The translations under genes and the position numbers were made by a program. The notes beneath the pieces were generated by a model that was not told the origin of the DNA, ran no database searches, and saw nothing but the letters and a program-made list of their open reading frames with translations. From Stutzerimonas sp. S1 (GTDB lineage Bacteria; Pseudomonadota; Gammaproteobacteria; Pseudomonadales; Pseudomonadaceae): a stretch of 64,000 bases of DNA. Positions 18,381 to 27,973 of the stretch are shown piece by piece (the first letter of the stretch is position 1; every line of letters starts with the position of its first letter). The DNA is taken from assembly GCF_025966695.1 (NCBI RefSeq), contig NZ_JAOEIY010000007.1, positions 300,652-364,651 of the forward strand, read 5' to 3'.

Positions 18381-19511
18381 ATGACAATCAAGACTCTCTG
18401 TGTCTTTGGAACGCGCCCGGAGGCGATCAAGATGGCGCCATTGGCGCTTTCCCTGTCTGGCGATGAGCGCTTTGATTCCAAGGTATGTGTGACTGGCCAA
18501 CATAGGCAGATGTTAGATCAAGTGCTTGAGCTGTTTGAACTCAAGCCTGACTTTGACCTGAGGGTCATGAAGCCTGGGCAGGATCTCACAGGGGTGACAA
18601 CCGCTATCCTAATGGGGATGAGAGATGTGCTGGCGAGCTGCAAGCCGGACATCGTGCTGGTTCATGGCGATACTGCTACGACTTTTGCCGCGAGCCTTGC
18701 TGCTTTCTACCAGCAGATCCCGGTCGCTCATGTGGAAGCCGGGCTACGCACAGGAAACCTCTATTCGCCGTGGCCGGAAGAAGCTAACAGAAAGCTGACG
18801 GGCGCCTTGGCAACACTGCATTTCGCACCTACCGAGAATTCGAAGGCCAATCTTTTGCGCGAAGGGGTCGATCCTGCGTCGATCCATGTCACAGGCAATA
18901 CGGTCATCGATGCGTTGCTGGAAGTGATCGAACGCCTTGATAAGGATGTGGAGCTAAGCCAGCAAGCAGCCGCGCCTACCGCATTCCTCAATCGGGACCG
19001 CAAGCTGATCTTGGTTACCGGCCATCGCCGTGAAAGTTTTGGCGGAGGCTTCGAGCGGATATGCCAGGCCCTGCTGGAAACGGCCAAGCAGCATCCCGAC
19101 GTGGATATCGTCTATCCGGTACACCTCAATCCCCAGGTTCAGGAGCCAGTCAATCGCCTGCTGGCAGGGGTGGATAACATCCACCTGATCGAGCCGTTGG
19201 ACTACTTGCCTTTTGTATACCTAATGAGCCGGGCGCATATCATCCTGACCGATTCAGGTGGTATCCAAGAAGAAGCACCCTCGCTGGGCAAGCCTGTTCT
19301 GGTCATGCGCGATACCACGGAGCGTCCGGAGGCCGTATCGGCGGGTACGGTCAAGCTGGTCGGTACCGATGTGGCACAGATAGTTGAGGAGCTGGATATC
19401 CTGTTGACTGACAAGATCGCATACCAGTCGATGAGCTTTGCGCATAACCCGTATGGTGATGGCAAGGCCTGCCTGCGTATCTGCTCAACACTTTCTGATT
19501 TTCTTTCCTGA
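18381..19511 (+). CDS. wecB: UDP-N-acetylglucosamine 2-epimerase (non-hydrolysing)
   Basis: A 376-residue cytosolic enzyme converting UDP-GlcNAc to UDP-ManNAc. Signatures are [15 protein letters not shown] at the N-terminus, [10 protein letters not shown], the catalytic/allosteric stretch TGHRRESFG, and [20 protein letters not shown] in the nucleotide-binding half. The start has a good TTTTTGGAG site. The next gene, wecC, oxidises the product, so the pair supplies UDP-ManNAcA for the surface polysaccharide. Confidence 0.95.
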   Translation: MTIKTLCVFGTRPEAIKMAPLALSLSGDERFDSKVCVTGQHRQMLDQVLELFELKPDFDLRVMKPGQDLTGVTTAILMGMRDVLASCKPDIVLVHGDTATTFAASLAAFYQQIPVAHVEAGLRTGNLYSPWPEEANRKLTGALATLHFAPTENSKANLLREGVDPASIHVTGNTVIDALLEVIERLDKDVELSQQAAAPTAFLNRDRKLILVTGHRRESFGGGFERICQALLETAKQHPDVDIVYPVHLNPQVQEPVNRLLAGVDNIHLIEPLDYLPFVYLMSRAHIILTDSGGIQEEAPSLGKPVLVMRDTTERPEAVSAGTVKLVGTDVAQIVEELDILLTDKIAYQSMSFAHNPYGDGKACLRICSTLSDFLS

Positions 19512-19560
19512 CAATCTGATTAGCTGCGTAACTGCCTGCTTTACTCTAAATGGAATAATC

Positions 19561-20832
19561 ATGTCATTTGAAACAATTTCGGTCATTGGCCTCGGTTATA
19601 TCGGACTTCCTACCGCGGCAGTTTTTGCCTCTCGGAAAAAGAAGGTTATTGGCGTCGATGTAAATCAGAAAGCGGTGGACACCATCAACCGAGGTGAAAT
19701 CCATATCGTCGAGCCGGATCTGGATATGGTAGTTCACGCGGCTGTTACCGAAGGCTATCTGAAAGCCGTCACGATACCCGAGCCGGCGGATGCCTTTCTG
19801 ATCGCCGTACCCACACCGTTCAAAGGCGATCACGAACCGGACCTTAGCTATATCGAATCCGCCAGCAAGGCTATCGCCCCGGTACTGAAGAAGGGGGATC
19901 TGGTCATTCTCGAGTCCACCTCTCCGGTTGGTGCGACGGAGCAGATGGCCGAATGGATGGCAGAGGCGCGACCGGATCTAACCTTTCCGCAAACCCACGG
20001 TGAAGAATCTGATATCCGAGTTGCACATTGCCCTGAGCGCGTTCTACCCGGCCACGTCCTGCGTGAGCTGGTGCAAAACGACCGGGTGATTGGTGGTATG
20101 ACTGCGAAGTGCTCGGATAAGGCTGCCGCACTGTACAAGACCTTTGTGGAAGGCGAGTGCGTCATCACCAATGCGCGCACAGCTGAAATGTGTAAGTTGA
20201 CGGAAAACAGCTTTCGAGACGTCAATATTGCTTTCGCCAATGAACTATCGATGATTTGCGACAAGCTGGACATCAATGTATGGGAGTTGATCCGGCTTGC
20301 CAATAGGCACCCTCGCGTCAACATCCTTCAGCCAGGGCCAGGCGTGGGCGGGCACTGTATTGCAGTTGACCCTTGGTTCGTTGTTAGCAAAACGCCAGAA
20401 CAGGCGCGTCTGATTCGGGCGGCCCGTGAAGTCAACGATAGCAAGCCAGAGTGGGTAATCGAGAAGGTCAATCTGGCTGTTGCCGAATACCTACAGGCCA
20501 ACCCTGAAAAGACCGCGAAGGAAGTTACTATTGCCTGCTTTGGTCTAGCATTCAAGGCAGATATAGATGACCTACGCGAAAGCCCTGCTATGGCGATAGT
20601 GCAAGAAATTGCTTTTATCCATCCTGGCCCGACAATAGCGGTGGAGCCCAATATTAGTGCGCTACAAGAGAATGCGGCTAGAAACGTAACGCTTTCTAGT
20701 ATTGAAGGTGCGCTAAATCGTGTAGATATAGCGGTTTTGCTCGTCGATCATAAACAATTCAAAAGTGTTGAGTGGAAAGAGTTTTCTTCGCAATATGTAA
20801 TTGATACTCGCGGTATGGCGACAGGTTTATAG
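19561..20832 (+). CDS. wecC: UDP-N-acetyl-D-mannosamine dehydrogenase
   Basis: A 423-residue NAD-dependent nucleotide-sugar dehydrogenase that makes UDP-ManNAcA by two successive oxidations. The N-terminal Rossmann motif is GLGYIGLPTAAVFA. The catalytic Cys is in PGVGGHCIAVDPWF, and KLTENSFRDVNIAFANEL is the family's central helix. The C-terminal UDP-binding domain includes GLAFKADIDDLRESPA. The start 49 bp after wecB is set by the family N-terminus. GC content falls in its last 250 bases, ahead of the AT-rich block. Confidence 0.94.
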   Translation: MSFETISVIGLGYIGLPTAAVFASRKKKVIGVDVNQKAVDTINRGEIHIVEPDLDMVVHAAVTEGYLKAVTIPEPADAFLIAVPTPFKGDHEPDLSYIESASKAIAPVLKKGDLVILESTSPVGATEQMAEWMAEARPDLTFPQTHGEESDIRVAHCPERVLPGHVLRELVQNDRVIGGMTAKCSDKAAALYKTFVEGECVITNARTAEMCKLTENSFRDVNIAFANELSMICDKLDINVWELIRLANRHPRVNILQPGPGVGGHCIAVDPWFVVSKTPEQARLIRAAREVNDSKPEWVIEKVNLAVAEYLQANPEKTAKEVTIACFGLAFKADIDDLRESPAMAIVQEIAFIHPGPTIAVEPNISALQENAARNVTLSSIEGALNRVDIAVLLVDHKQFKSVEWKEFSSQYVIDTRGMATGL

Positions 20833-20882
20833 GTGAGGTTATATATATTTTTGCGTAATGCGGGGGCTAGGGATGTACAAGA

Positions 20883-22211
20883 ATGGGGCATCAGCAAGTG
20901 CTTAAATTACAAAAAGCGATAGCGTGGCTGGTAATGTTTCTGATGCCTATCCCTATCTTCCTGTCTCCTAGTAGTTCGATAGTATTCGCGAATGGAACTA
21001 TAGGGAATGAAGCTTTGGCATTTCCGCTTTCATTGGCGATGGTGCCATTGGTTTTTACTTTATCGGTTATTAATATTAATAAAGTTAGGGGCGTGAAAGC
21101 CTTTTTGTATTTTTGGCTATTATTGTTCTCGTTGTGGGTTATAGGCTCCGCTTTTGCTTCTGCTTCAAATTACCCAGTTTCATTAATGTATGCGTCGCAG
21201 TGGGTATTGATTTTTTTATGGGCGGGCTATTTTTTTTCCAGTTTAGAGGGCTTTCCGTTTGAAAGTTTGGTGCGTCCATTTTTTATTGGTGCTTTCTTTG
21301 GTGCCTTTTATATATTTATTTCTGGCTTTATGGAGTTTCTCTTTTATGGAACCTTGCTAGATGCAGGGCGAATGACGCAAAATCTAGTACTAAAGGGGCA
21401 ATACCAATTGGCGGTTTATACGCCTACTGTTTTAGCTTACTCGTTCCTTGTTTTGCTTGTTAGTTGGTCTTCGCGCATTTTTCCTTTTTCGTCATTGGCT
21501 TTCTTGCTGTATGCCGTAGTGGTATTAGTTGCGTTAATTTTTACAGGGGCAAGAGAGGGGTTGTTGGTTTATTTTCTTGGTAGTTTTTTTATATTATTTT
21601 TACGCTCTCTGCGTGCGCTCTTTGTCTGCACGATTCTATCAATTTTTTTCGTGTTTATATTTTTATCGAGGTTAGAAGAGGTAGTCTATTGGTTTTCCGT
21701 GTCGGAGCTTCGATTGCTAAATAAGATTGCTCGGCTTTTTGAAGAAGGTGGGGCTCTTGGGGCGCGGGATATTATGATCATGGAGTATGTGAAAATTATT
21801 ATTGATAATCCCTTTTGGGGGGTTATGATGGTTCCCCCGGAAGTAATTTCCAATGGAGCGGCTACGAGTGTAAAAAGTGCACACAACTTCTACGTTGATG
21901 TTTGGGCGTGGGCTGGGTTTCCGGGTTTTTTAACTTATTTGTTTTTCTCTATTTCGTTATTATTTATGGCTATAGCTTCAATAGCAAAGTCATGGCTAGC
22001 AAGAGGTGGAGATCGGGTCGTGGTCGGCGCTTCTTGGGTGGTTATTATTATGCTGCTAGTCAGTAATAATATTAATGTTCCACTTCGGCAGCCTCTTGTT
22101 ATCCCGTTATTCTTGTTCTGTGTTTATCTGATGTTTCCCTCAAGAAATAGGGTGGGGTGTGGTGCTGTTTTAAATGTCGAGCGACATAATTTTCTTATTA
22201 GAGAGTCATAA
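20883..22211 (+). CDS. wzy: Putative O-antigen polymerase (Wzy/O-antigen ligase-like)
   Basis: A 442-residue integral membrane protein with about 11-12 hydrophobic segments and a periplasmic loop near residues 260-350 containing GARDIMIMEYVKIIIDNPFW and the HNFYVDVWAWAGFPG motif typical of the Wzy_C/O-antigen ligase domain. It probably links repeat units in the periplasm in the Wzx/Wzy pathway; the lack of another polymerase candidate supports this. Sequence identity is poorly conserved in the family, so the call rests on topology, motif and context. The gene is strongly AT-rich compared with the window, suggesting lateral acquisition. Confidence 0.78.
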   Translation: MGHQQVLKLQKAIAWLVMFLMPIPIFLSPSSSIVFANGTIGNEALAFPLSLAMVPLVFTLSVININKVRGVKAFLYFWLLLFSLWVIGSAFASASNYPVSLMYASQWVLIFLWAGYFFSSLEGFPFESLVRPFFIGAFFGAFYIFISGFMEFLFYGTLLDAGRMTQNLVLKGQYQLAVYTPTVLAYSFLVLLVSWSSRIFPFSSLAFLLYAVVVLVALIFTGAREGLLVYFLGSFFILFLRSLRALFVCTILSIFFVFIFLSRLEEVVYWFSVSELRLLNKIARLFEEGGALGARDIMIMEYVKIIIDNPFWGVMMVPPEVISNGAATSVKSAHNFYVDVWAWAGFPGFLTYLFFSISLLFMAIASIAKSWLARGGDRVVVGASWVVIIMLLVSNNINVPLRQPLVIPLFLFCVYLMFPSRNRVGCGAVLNVERHNFLIRES

Positions 22212-22213
22212 TA

Positions 22214-23473
22214 ATGAACGATGCTCTCCGGCAAAAAATATTGCTGGTGACAGCTGTACTAGTCAACCTAGTGGCTGGGCTTGTTGCTATTCCGATCATA
22301 AGTCGTGGTTTTAGTTCGGATGAGTTTGCCACGGTTTCGGTTTTGTTGTTAATTAACGCAATGTTTGGCGCTTTTGATTTTTTTAGGCCGGTGTTTGTTT
22401 CGGAATTTTCAGCTGGAGATAAATTAATATCAATAGCTGATATGTTTGCTTCTTCCGTTGTTGTGTTGCTTTTTTTATCCATTCCGATTTACATTCTGTA
22501 TTCGCAGTTCTTGTCGTCTTATTTTTCTGGGGATGACTTCCGTAATATTTTTATTGCCTTTTTTTTGTTTGTTTTTTATTCGGGATTTTGGGCTGCTTTA
22601 GATATTAATAATAAGGTTGGTGTTTCGGCGCTTCTTAGGTCTCTCTGTGTGGCAGGGGGGTATTTGTTTTATGCGGTTGAGGCTGTTTTCAAAAATTCTA
22701 TCGCTCTTTCTTTTGGCTTGTTAATTATTCATGGTGTGTCTTTATTTTTGTTTATTTTGCTATCCTTTCCCTACCTTTCGATCGCGGCTAAAAGAAGAGT
22801 AGGTCAGAGCTTTTATAGAAAAGCATTTTGGACATTTGGTCAAAATTTATCGAAGGTGGTGATTGATTTTTGCGATAGGCTCTTTGTTTCGCGTTTTTTT
22901 TCTCCAGAGGTGACTGGGGCTTATAATTTAATTTATGATGTAGCGTCGCGTAGCGGTATATTTAGCCAGGTCTGGACCACCTATAGCTACCCGAAACTAT
23001 GCGAATCTAAAGACTTGATCTCGCGCTTTTTGGTTGTTGGCATTGGACTGTCTTCGTTGATATTTGTTCTGGGGCTGTTGTTCTTACTTTTCGGGCAGCA
23101 ATTGTATATTCTGTATTTCGGTGAAAGGCTGGTCGCTTTCTTTAAGCCTTTTTGTGCGATGATTTTCGCTTTTTCAATTTTCTCTCTCGCTTTTTTTTCT
23201 CAGGCTGGGTTAAGAGCTGTTGGGCGGTACGCTTATTTGTCTTTTAGTTTTGCCGTGTCAGCTGTCTTGGGTCTTGTGAGTATATATCCATTATATCTTT
23301 TCTTTGGTCTTAAAGGGGTGCTTTTGTGCTTTCTCTTGTTAAAGTTGCCTGGGGTTTTTGGCTATTGGTACATGCGTACTTTGCTGGGTAAGTATAAAAT
23401 ATGTTTTTATGCATTGGTTCTCTTTAATTGCCTTTTGTTTTTTTATGTGATGTTTGCTTGGGGGGAGGTATGA
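22214..23473 (+). CDS. wzx: Putative Wzx oligosaccharide flippase
   Basis: A 419-residue polytopic protein with about 12 membrane segments, starting [20 protein letters not shown], with the MOP/polysaccharide_synt layout. It should flip undecaprenyl-diphosphate-linked repeat units to the periplasm. It follows the polymerase gene after 2 bp and overlaps the next gene by 4 bp (ATGA). It is AT-rich and rich in Phe and Leu, like its two neighbours. Assignment rests on topology and cluster context. Confidence 0.78.
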   Translation: MNDALRQKILLVTAVLVNLVAGLVAIPIISRGFSSDEFATVSVLLLINAMFGAFDFFRPVFVSEFSAGDKLISIADMFASSVVVLLFLSIPIYILYSQFLSSYFSGDDFRNIFIAFFLFVFYSGFWAALDINNKVGVSALLRSLCVAGGYLFYAVEAVFKNSIALSFGLLIIHGVSLFLFILLSFPYLSIAAKRRVGQSFYRKAFWTFGQNLSKVVIDFCDRLFVSRFFSPEVTGAYNLIYDVASRSGIFSQVWTTYSYPKLCESKDLISRFLVVGIGLSSLIFVLGLLFLLFGQQLYILYFGERLVAFFKPFCAMIFAFSIFSLAFFSQAGLRAVGRYAYLSFSFAVSAVLGLVSIYPLYLFFGLKGVLLCFLLLKLPGVFGYWYMRTLLGKYKICFYALVLFNCLLFFYVMFAWGEV

Positions 23474-23985
23474 AGTACTTTCTTGTTGTGAGTGCTGAGG
23501 TTTTGTCTTCTTTGCTTTTTCTTTTGCCTAGATACAGGGCTCTTAATTTTTTTAAATCTTGTTACTTGCGATTTGTTTGGGGTGCAAGTGTCGGGAGAAG
23601 GGTTGTTTACTATTCGGGTGTGCGAATTTTTTCTGGTAGAAATCTGGTTGTTGGGGATGATGTTGATTTTGCTAAAGGTGTAATGGTTACAACTGAGGGT
23701 GGGGTTACAATTGGTGATCGAGTTTTGCTCGGATACGGGACGCAGATCCTCTCGTCAAATCATAGGGTCCCGTCTAAGTCCGAAAGAATATTTGACGCGG
23801 GGCACGTTAAGAAGCCGGTAGTAATTGAGAGTGATGTCTGGGTTGGAGCTAACTGCATTATTTTGCCAGGTGTAACTGTCGGCAATGGAGCAGTGGTTGC
23901 GGCGGGTAGTGTGGTAACAAAAAGCGTACCGCCACTGGTATTTGTTGGTGGTGTTCCTGCAAAAGTAATAAAGATGCGAGATTAA
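23470..23985 (+). CDS. Left-handed beta-helix acyltransferase
   Basis: A 171-residue hexapeptide-repeat acyltransferase of the CysE/LacA/WbbJ group. The repeats ([63 protein letters not shown]) and the catalytic His in SSNHRV are visible. It probably O-acetylates a sugar of the repeat unit or an intermediate. The N-terminal 30 residues are hydrophobic and could make a membrane contact. The start ATG overlaps the flippase stop and has a GGGGGAGG site. It is the third gene of the AT-rich block. Confidence 0.85.
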   Translation: MKYFLVVSAEVLSSLLFLLPRYRALNFFKSCYLRFVWGASVGRRVVYYSGVRIFSGRNLVVGDDVDFAKGVMVTTEGGVTIGDRVLLGYGTQILSSNHRVPSKSERIFDAGHVKKPVVIESDVWVGANCIILPGVTVGNGAVVAAGSVVTKSVPPLVFVGGVPAKVIKMRD

Positions 23986-23986
23986 T

Positions 23987-26122
23987 ATGAGGCAAGTTCT
24001 CCAAGACATGGCTAAGGGCGAAACTATCTTGGCCGAAGCTCCGGCACCCCAGGTATCTCGTGAGAATCTGATTATTAATAGTCGTATTTCACTGATATCT
24101 GCTGGAACCGAGCGAATGCTGGTTGGTTTTGGAAAGGCCTCCTATCTGGAGAAGGCTCGCCAGCAGCCAGATAAGGTAAAGATGGTGCTTGAAAAGGTGG
24201 CGACCGATGGCCTGATGACTACCATTGAGGCGGTGCGGTCTAAGCTGGCTCAACCGTTACCGCTTGGCTACTGCAATGTGGGGGTTGTATCCGAGGTCGG
24301 CGTTGGTGTTGAAGGCTTTAAGATCGGCGACCGCGTGGTCTCCAATGGCCCCCATGCTGACCTGTTCAAGGTACCGAAGAATCTTTGCGCTCGAATCCCC
24401 GACGAGGTGGACGACGAGTCTGCGTCGTTTGTCGTGGTGGGCAGTATTGGATTACAGGGCATCCGTTTGGCCCAGCCCACGCTGGGTGAAGCTTTCGTAG
24501 TTACCGGCGCAGGTCTTATTGGACTGCTGACCATCCAGTTGCTTCGCGCCCACGGTTGCCGTGTGCTAGCCATTGATTTCGATGACTCCAAGCTCGGGTT
24601 GGCTCGCCAGTTCGGCGCATTGACCTGTAACCCCGCTAAGGGTGAAGACCCGGTTGCGGCAGGTATGGCGTTCAGCCGTGGTCAAGGAGTCGACGGTGTG
24701 ATCATCACTGCCTCGACCAAAGCCACCGATCCCGTTACCCAGGCGGCGCGTATGTGTCGCAAGCGGGGGCGTATCGTCTTGGTGGGTGTGACCGGTCTCG
24801 AACTCAATAGGGCCGACTTCTATGAGAAGGAGCTGACATTCCAAGTTTCCTGTTCCTACGGTCCCGGTCGCTACGATCCGAACTATGAGGACAAGGGGCA
24901 GGATTATCCGCTGGGCTTTGTCCGCTGGACTGAACAGCGCAACTTTGAGGCGGTGCTGGATATTCTGGCTAGCGGTCAGCTTGATGTGAAACCCCTGATC
25001 ACCCATCGCTTCGCCTTTGAGGATGCGCCGCAAGCCTACCAGACCCTGACTGAAGATAAGGCCGGCCTCGGTATTCTTCTTCAGTACACCTCTGATGTAG
25101 CCGAACGCTCCGTTCGAAAAGTGGCACTAACGGCGGCTCCCACCTTCGATGCTCAACGACCCGTGATGGGATTTATCGGTGCGGGTAACTATGCCTCACG
25201 AATGCTGATTCCGGCCTTCAAAGCAGCCGGTGCGCAATTCCATAGCATCGCTACCGCTGGCGGTATCAACGGCGTGGTACACGGCCAGAAGGCGGGTTTT
25301 GCCGAAGCTACTACCGATACGGGTGCCATGCTCGCCAACCCGGGCATCAATACCGTAGCCATCGTCACTCGCCATGACAGCCATGCCCGTTTCGTCGCCC
25401 AGGCGTTGCAGGCTGGCAAGAACGTCTTTGTCGAAAAACCATTGGCTATTGACTTCGCCGGGCTGGACGAGGTGGAGGCGGCCTACGCTGCAGCTCATGC
25501 TGACGGTGGTGGTCCGCAACTGATGGTTGGTTTCAACCGCCGCTTCTCGCCGCAAGTACAGAAGATGAAAGCGTTGCTCGAGCCGCTGCAAGAGCCGAAA
25601 TCTTTCATCATGACCATGAATGCTGGCGCCATTCCGGCTGATCACTGGACTCAGGACAATGCAGTTGGGGGCGGGCGAATCATTGGCGAGGCTTGCCATT
25701 TCATCGACCTGATGCGTTTCCTGGCAGGGAGCAAGATTGTTTCGATACAGGCGCGTCGAATGGGAGATGCTCCCGGCGTAGCTGTCACTGAAGATAAGGC
25801 TTCTATTACCCTCGCTTTCGAAGATGGTTCTTTCGGTACCATTTTGTATCTGGCTAACGGTGCCGCCAGTTTCCCGAAAGAGCGTGTCGAGGTGTTTGCT
25901 GCCGGCCGCGTGCTTCAGCTGGATAACTTCCGAAGGCTCAGGGGCTATGGTTGGCCGGGCTTTTCCAAACTCAACCTATGGAAACAGGACAAAGGACAGG
26001 ATGCGTGTGCTGCTGCCTTTCTGAAGGGTATCGAGCAGGGTACGCCGGCGATCCCGGCTAATGAGATCTTTGAGGTTGCGCGTACCACCATCGAAGTCGC
26101 CGAATTATTGCGTAACCAGTAA
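23987..26122 (+). CDS. Two-domain oxidoreductase (MDR + Gfo/Idh/MocA fusion)
   Basis: A 711-residue fusion. The N-terminal half (about 1-365) is a medium-chain dehydrogenase with the nucleotide motif VTGAGLIGLLTIQLL; the usual first zinc ligand Cys is absent (ISAGTER stands there), so it is probably zinc-free. The C-terminal half (about 380-711) is a Gfo/Idh/MocA domain (GFIGAGNYASRMLIPAFKAA) with EKPLAI, the family's Lys-containing motif, and HFIDLMRFL. Such fusions occur next to heparinase-like genes in polysaccharide clusters, and their reaction is not established to my knowledge. The start is 1 bp after the previous stop. GC content returns to normal here. Confidence 0.88.
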   Translation: MRQVLQDMAKGETILAEAPAPQVSRENLIINSRISLISAGTERMLVGFGKASYLEKARQQPDKVKMVLEKVATDGLMTTIEAVRSKLAQPLPLGYCNVGVVSEVGVGVEGFKIGDRVVSNGPHADLFKVPKNLCARIPDEVDDESASFVVVGSIGLQGIRLAQPTLGEAFVVTGAGLIGLLTIQLLRAHGCRVLAIDFDDSKLGLARQFGALTCNPAKGEDPVAAGMAFSRGQGVDGVIITASTKATDPVTQAARMCRKRGRIVLVGVTGLELNRADFYEKELTFQVSCSYGPGRYDPNYEDKGQDYPLGFVRWTEQRNFEAVLDILASGQLDVKPLITHRFAFEDAPQAYQTLTEDKAGLGILLQYTSDVAERSVRKVALTAAPTFDAQRPVMGFIGAGNYASRMLIPAFKAAGAQFHSIATAGGINGVVHGQKAGFAEATTDTGAMLANPGINTVAIVTRHDSHARFVAQALQAGKNVFVEKPLAIDFAGLDEVEAAYAAAHADGGGPQLMVGFNRRFSPQVQKMKALLEPLQEPKSFIMTMNAGAIPADHWTQDNAVGGGRIIGEACHFIDLMRFLAGSKIVSIQARRMGDAPGVAVTEDKASITLAFEDGSFGTILYLANGAASFPKERVEVFAAGRVLQLDNFRRLRGYGWPGFSKLNLWKQDKGQDACAAAFLKGIEQGTPAIPANEIFEVARTTIEVAELLRNQ

Positions 26123-26140
26123 CCCGCAGGTTTTCTTTGA

Positions 26141-27973
26141 ATGACGACTTTAGCAAAGGTGCGGACCGCTTTCGCGTTGGGCATACCCAATCTTGTACGC
26201 GTGGCGTCCTATCGCCTTGGCGTCAGAGCCGGTTTGAACCCGGTACTGCGCTTGGCTGGCGGAGTTGTTAAAGGGGTATTCTTCCGACCCGCCGAGCAAG
26301 AGCCTCTTGATCTGCCGGCTTCACAGCAGTGGCAAAAAACGGCTCTCTTGTTTAGCTATTGGCCGTTCACCATAGCCGCAAGTACTCCAAATTGGCATAT
26401 CAATCCATTGAGCGGTGCCCGGATTGCTGAACCACAGAACAATTGGTGGCAGATTCCTGATTTCGATCCGGCTGTAGGCGATATCAAATCAATTTGGGAG
26501 GCCTCACGATTCGATTGGGTACTGGCTTTTGCTCAACGTGCAAGTACAGGCGATATCGCATCGCTTGATCGCTTGAATGCATGGCTGGCCGATTGGTGTG
26601 TACAGAACGCTCCTTATAAGGGCCCTAATTGGAAATGCGGACAGGAAGCCTCGATTCGCGTGATGCATCTGGCTATGGCTGCGTTACTACTGGGTCAAAT
26701 CAGTTCCACGACACCGGCATTGCTGGAACTTGTACGCCTGCATCTGCAACGCATCGCGCCGACTCTGCGGTATGCCATAGCTCAGGATAACAATCACGGG
26801 ACCTCCGAGGCTGCGGCGCTCTTCATCGGTGGCAGCTGGTTAGTTGCACATGGAGCGCGGGAAGGCGAGCTCTGGCAACGGCAAGGTTGTAAATGGCTGG
26901 AGAACCGGGCCGTGCGGTTGATCGGTGAAGATGGCAGCTTTAGCCAATATTCGTTGAATTATCACCGCGTTCTGCTGGATACGTTCTGCATGGTAGAGAT
27001 TTGGCGCCAGCGTCAGTCCTTGCCGCGTTTCTCTCCTCTCTGGTACGCGCGATCTCTGGCGGCTAGCCGTTGGCTGCATGCGATGGTCAATGCCGAGAAC
27101 GGTGACGGTCCCAATCTTGGCGCCAATGATGGCGCACGCCTTCTGCAGCTAACCGATACCGATTACCGCGACTTCCGTCCCTCAGTACAGCTCGCTATGG
27201 CTTTGTTTGCGAATGCTCGTGCCTACGAGACAGAAGGGGTATGGAATCTTCCTTTGCGTTGGCTTGGGGTCGAGTTACCAACAGTGCTGGCGGAGCAGCC
27301 GGGTAGCTGCCAGTTCGACAACGGTGGTTTTGCTGTGCTGCGGCGAGGGGCGGTCATGACGATGCTGCGATATCCAAGGTTCCGCTTTCGCCCTAGCCAG
27401 GCGGATGCGCTGCATCTGGATTTGTGGCTTGGGGGACGTAATCTGCTACGCGATGCAGGTACCTATAGCTACAACACTGAAGCACAGTGGTTGAGCTATT
27501 TCCCCGGTACTGCCAGCCATAACACCGTGCAGTTCGATGATCGCGATCAAATGCCCCGTCTGAGCCGTTTCCTGTTTGGTGACTGGCTGAAAACCTCATA
27601 CCTGGAGCATCTCGATGTGCAGGCTGGGACCGTCAGCTTTGCCGCGGGTTACAGGGATGGATACAGCGCGAGCCATCGGCGTGGCGTTCACCTGCATGAT
27701 GACTCGCTGGTGGTGAACGATCAGGTCGATGGCTTTCAACATAAGGCTGTGCTGCGCTGGCGTCTGGAGCCTGGTCAGTGGCTCTTCGAGGGCAATGTTT
27801 TGAGTAACGGCGAGCACGTTATTCAAGTACACGCTTCGGTACCTATCGTGCGGTTTGAGCTGGTTGGTGGCTGGGAATCGCGTTATTACCTGGAAAAAAC
27901 CCAAGTGCCTGTGCTGGAGGTGGAGATAGACCAGCCAGGCTCGTTTATCACGGAGTATCGCTGGGCCTCATGA
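26141..27973 (+). CDS. Heparinase II/III-family protein
   Basis: A 610-residue protein: an alpha-toroid half (about 60-330, with NWKCGQEASIRVMH and DNNHGTSEAAALF) and a C-terminal beta-sandwich half (from about 390, with LWLGGRNLLRDAGTYSYN and GTASHNTVQFD) typical of polysaccharide lyases of the PL12/PL21 group. No signal peptide is apparent, which is odd for a lyase. A role in trimming or recycling a uronic-acid polymer (WecC makes ManNAcA), or in assembly, is inference. Its stop overlaps the glycosyltransferase start (ATGA). Confidence 0.87.
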   Translation: MTTLAKVRTAFALGIPNLVRVASYRLGVRAGLNPVLRLAGGVVKGVFFRPAEQEPLDLPASQQWQKTALLFSYWPFTIAASTPNWHINPLSGARIAEPQNNWWQIPDFDPAVGDIKSIWEASRFDWVLAFAQRASTGDIASLDRLNAWLADWCVQNAPYKGPNWKCGQEASIRVMHLAMAALLLGQISSTTPALLELVRLHLQRIAPTLRYAIAQDNNHGTSEAAALFIGGSWLVAHGAREGELWQRQGCKWLENRAVRLIGEDGSFSQYSLNYHRVLLDTFCMVEIWRQRQSLPRFSPLWYARSLAASRWLHAMVNAENGDGPNLGANDGARLLQLTDTDYRDFRPSVQLAMALFANARAYETEGVWNLPLRWLGVELPTVLAEQPGSCQFDNGGFAVLRRGAVMTMLRYPRFRFRPSQADALHLDLWLGGRNLLRDAGTYSYNTEAQWLSYFPGTASHNTVQFDDRDQMPRLSRFLFGDWLKTSYLEHLDVQAGTVSFAAGYRDGYSASHRRGVHLHDDSLVVNDQVDGFQHKAVLRWRLEPGQWLFEGNVLSNGEHVIQVHASVPIVRFELVGGWESRYYLEKTQVPVLEVEIDQPGSFITEYRWAS

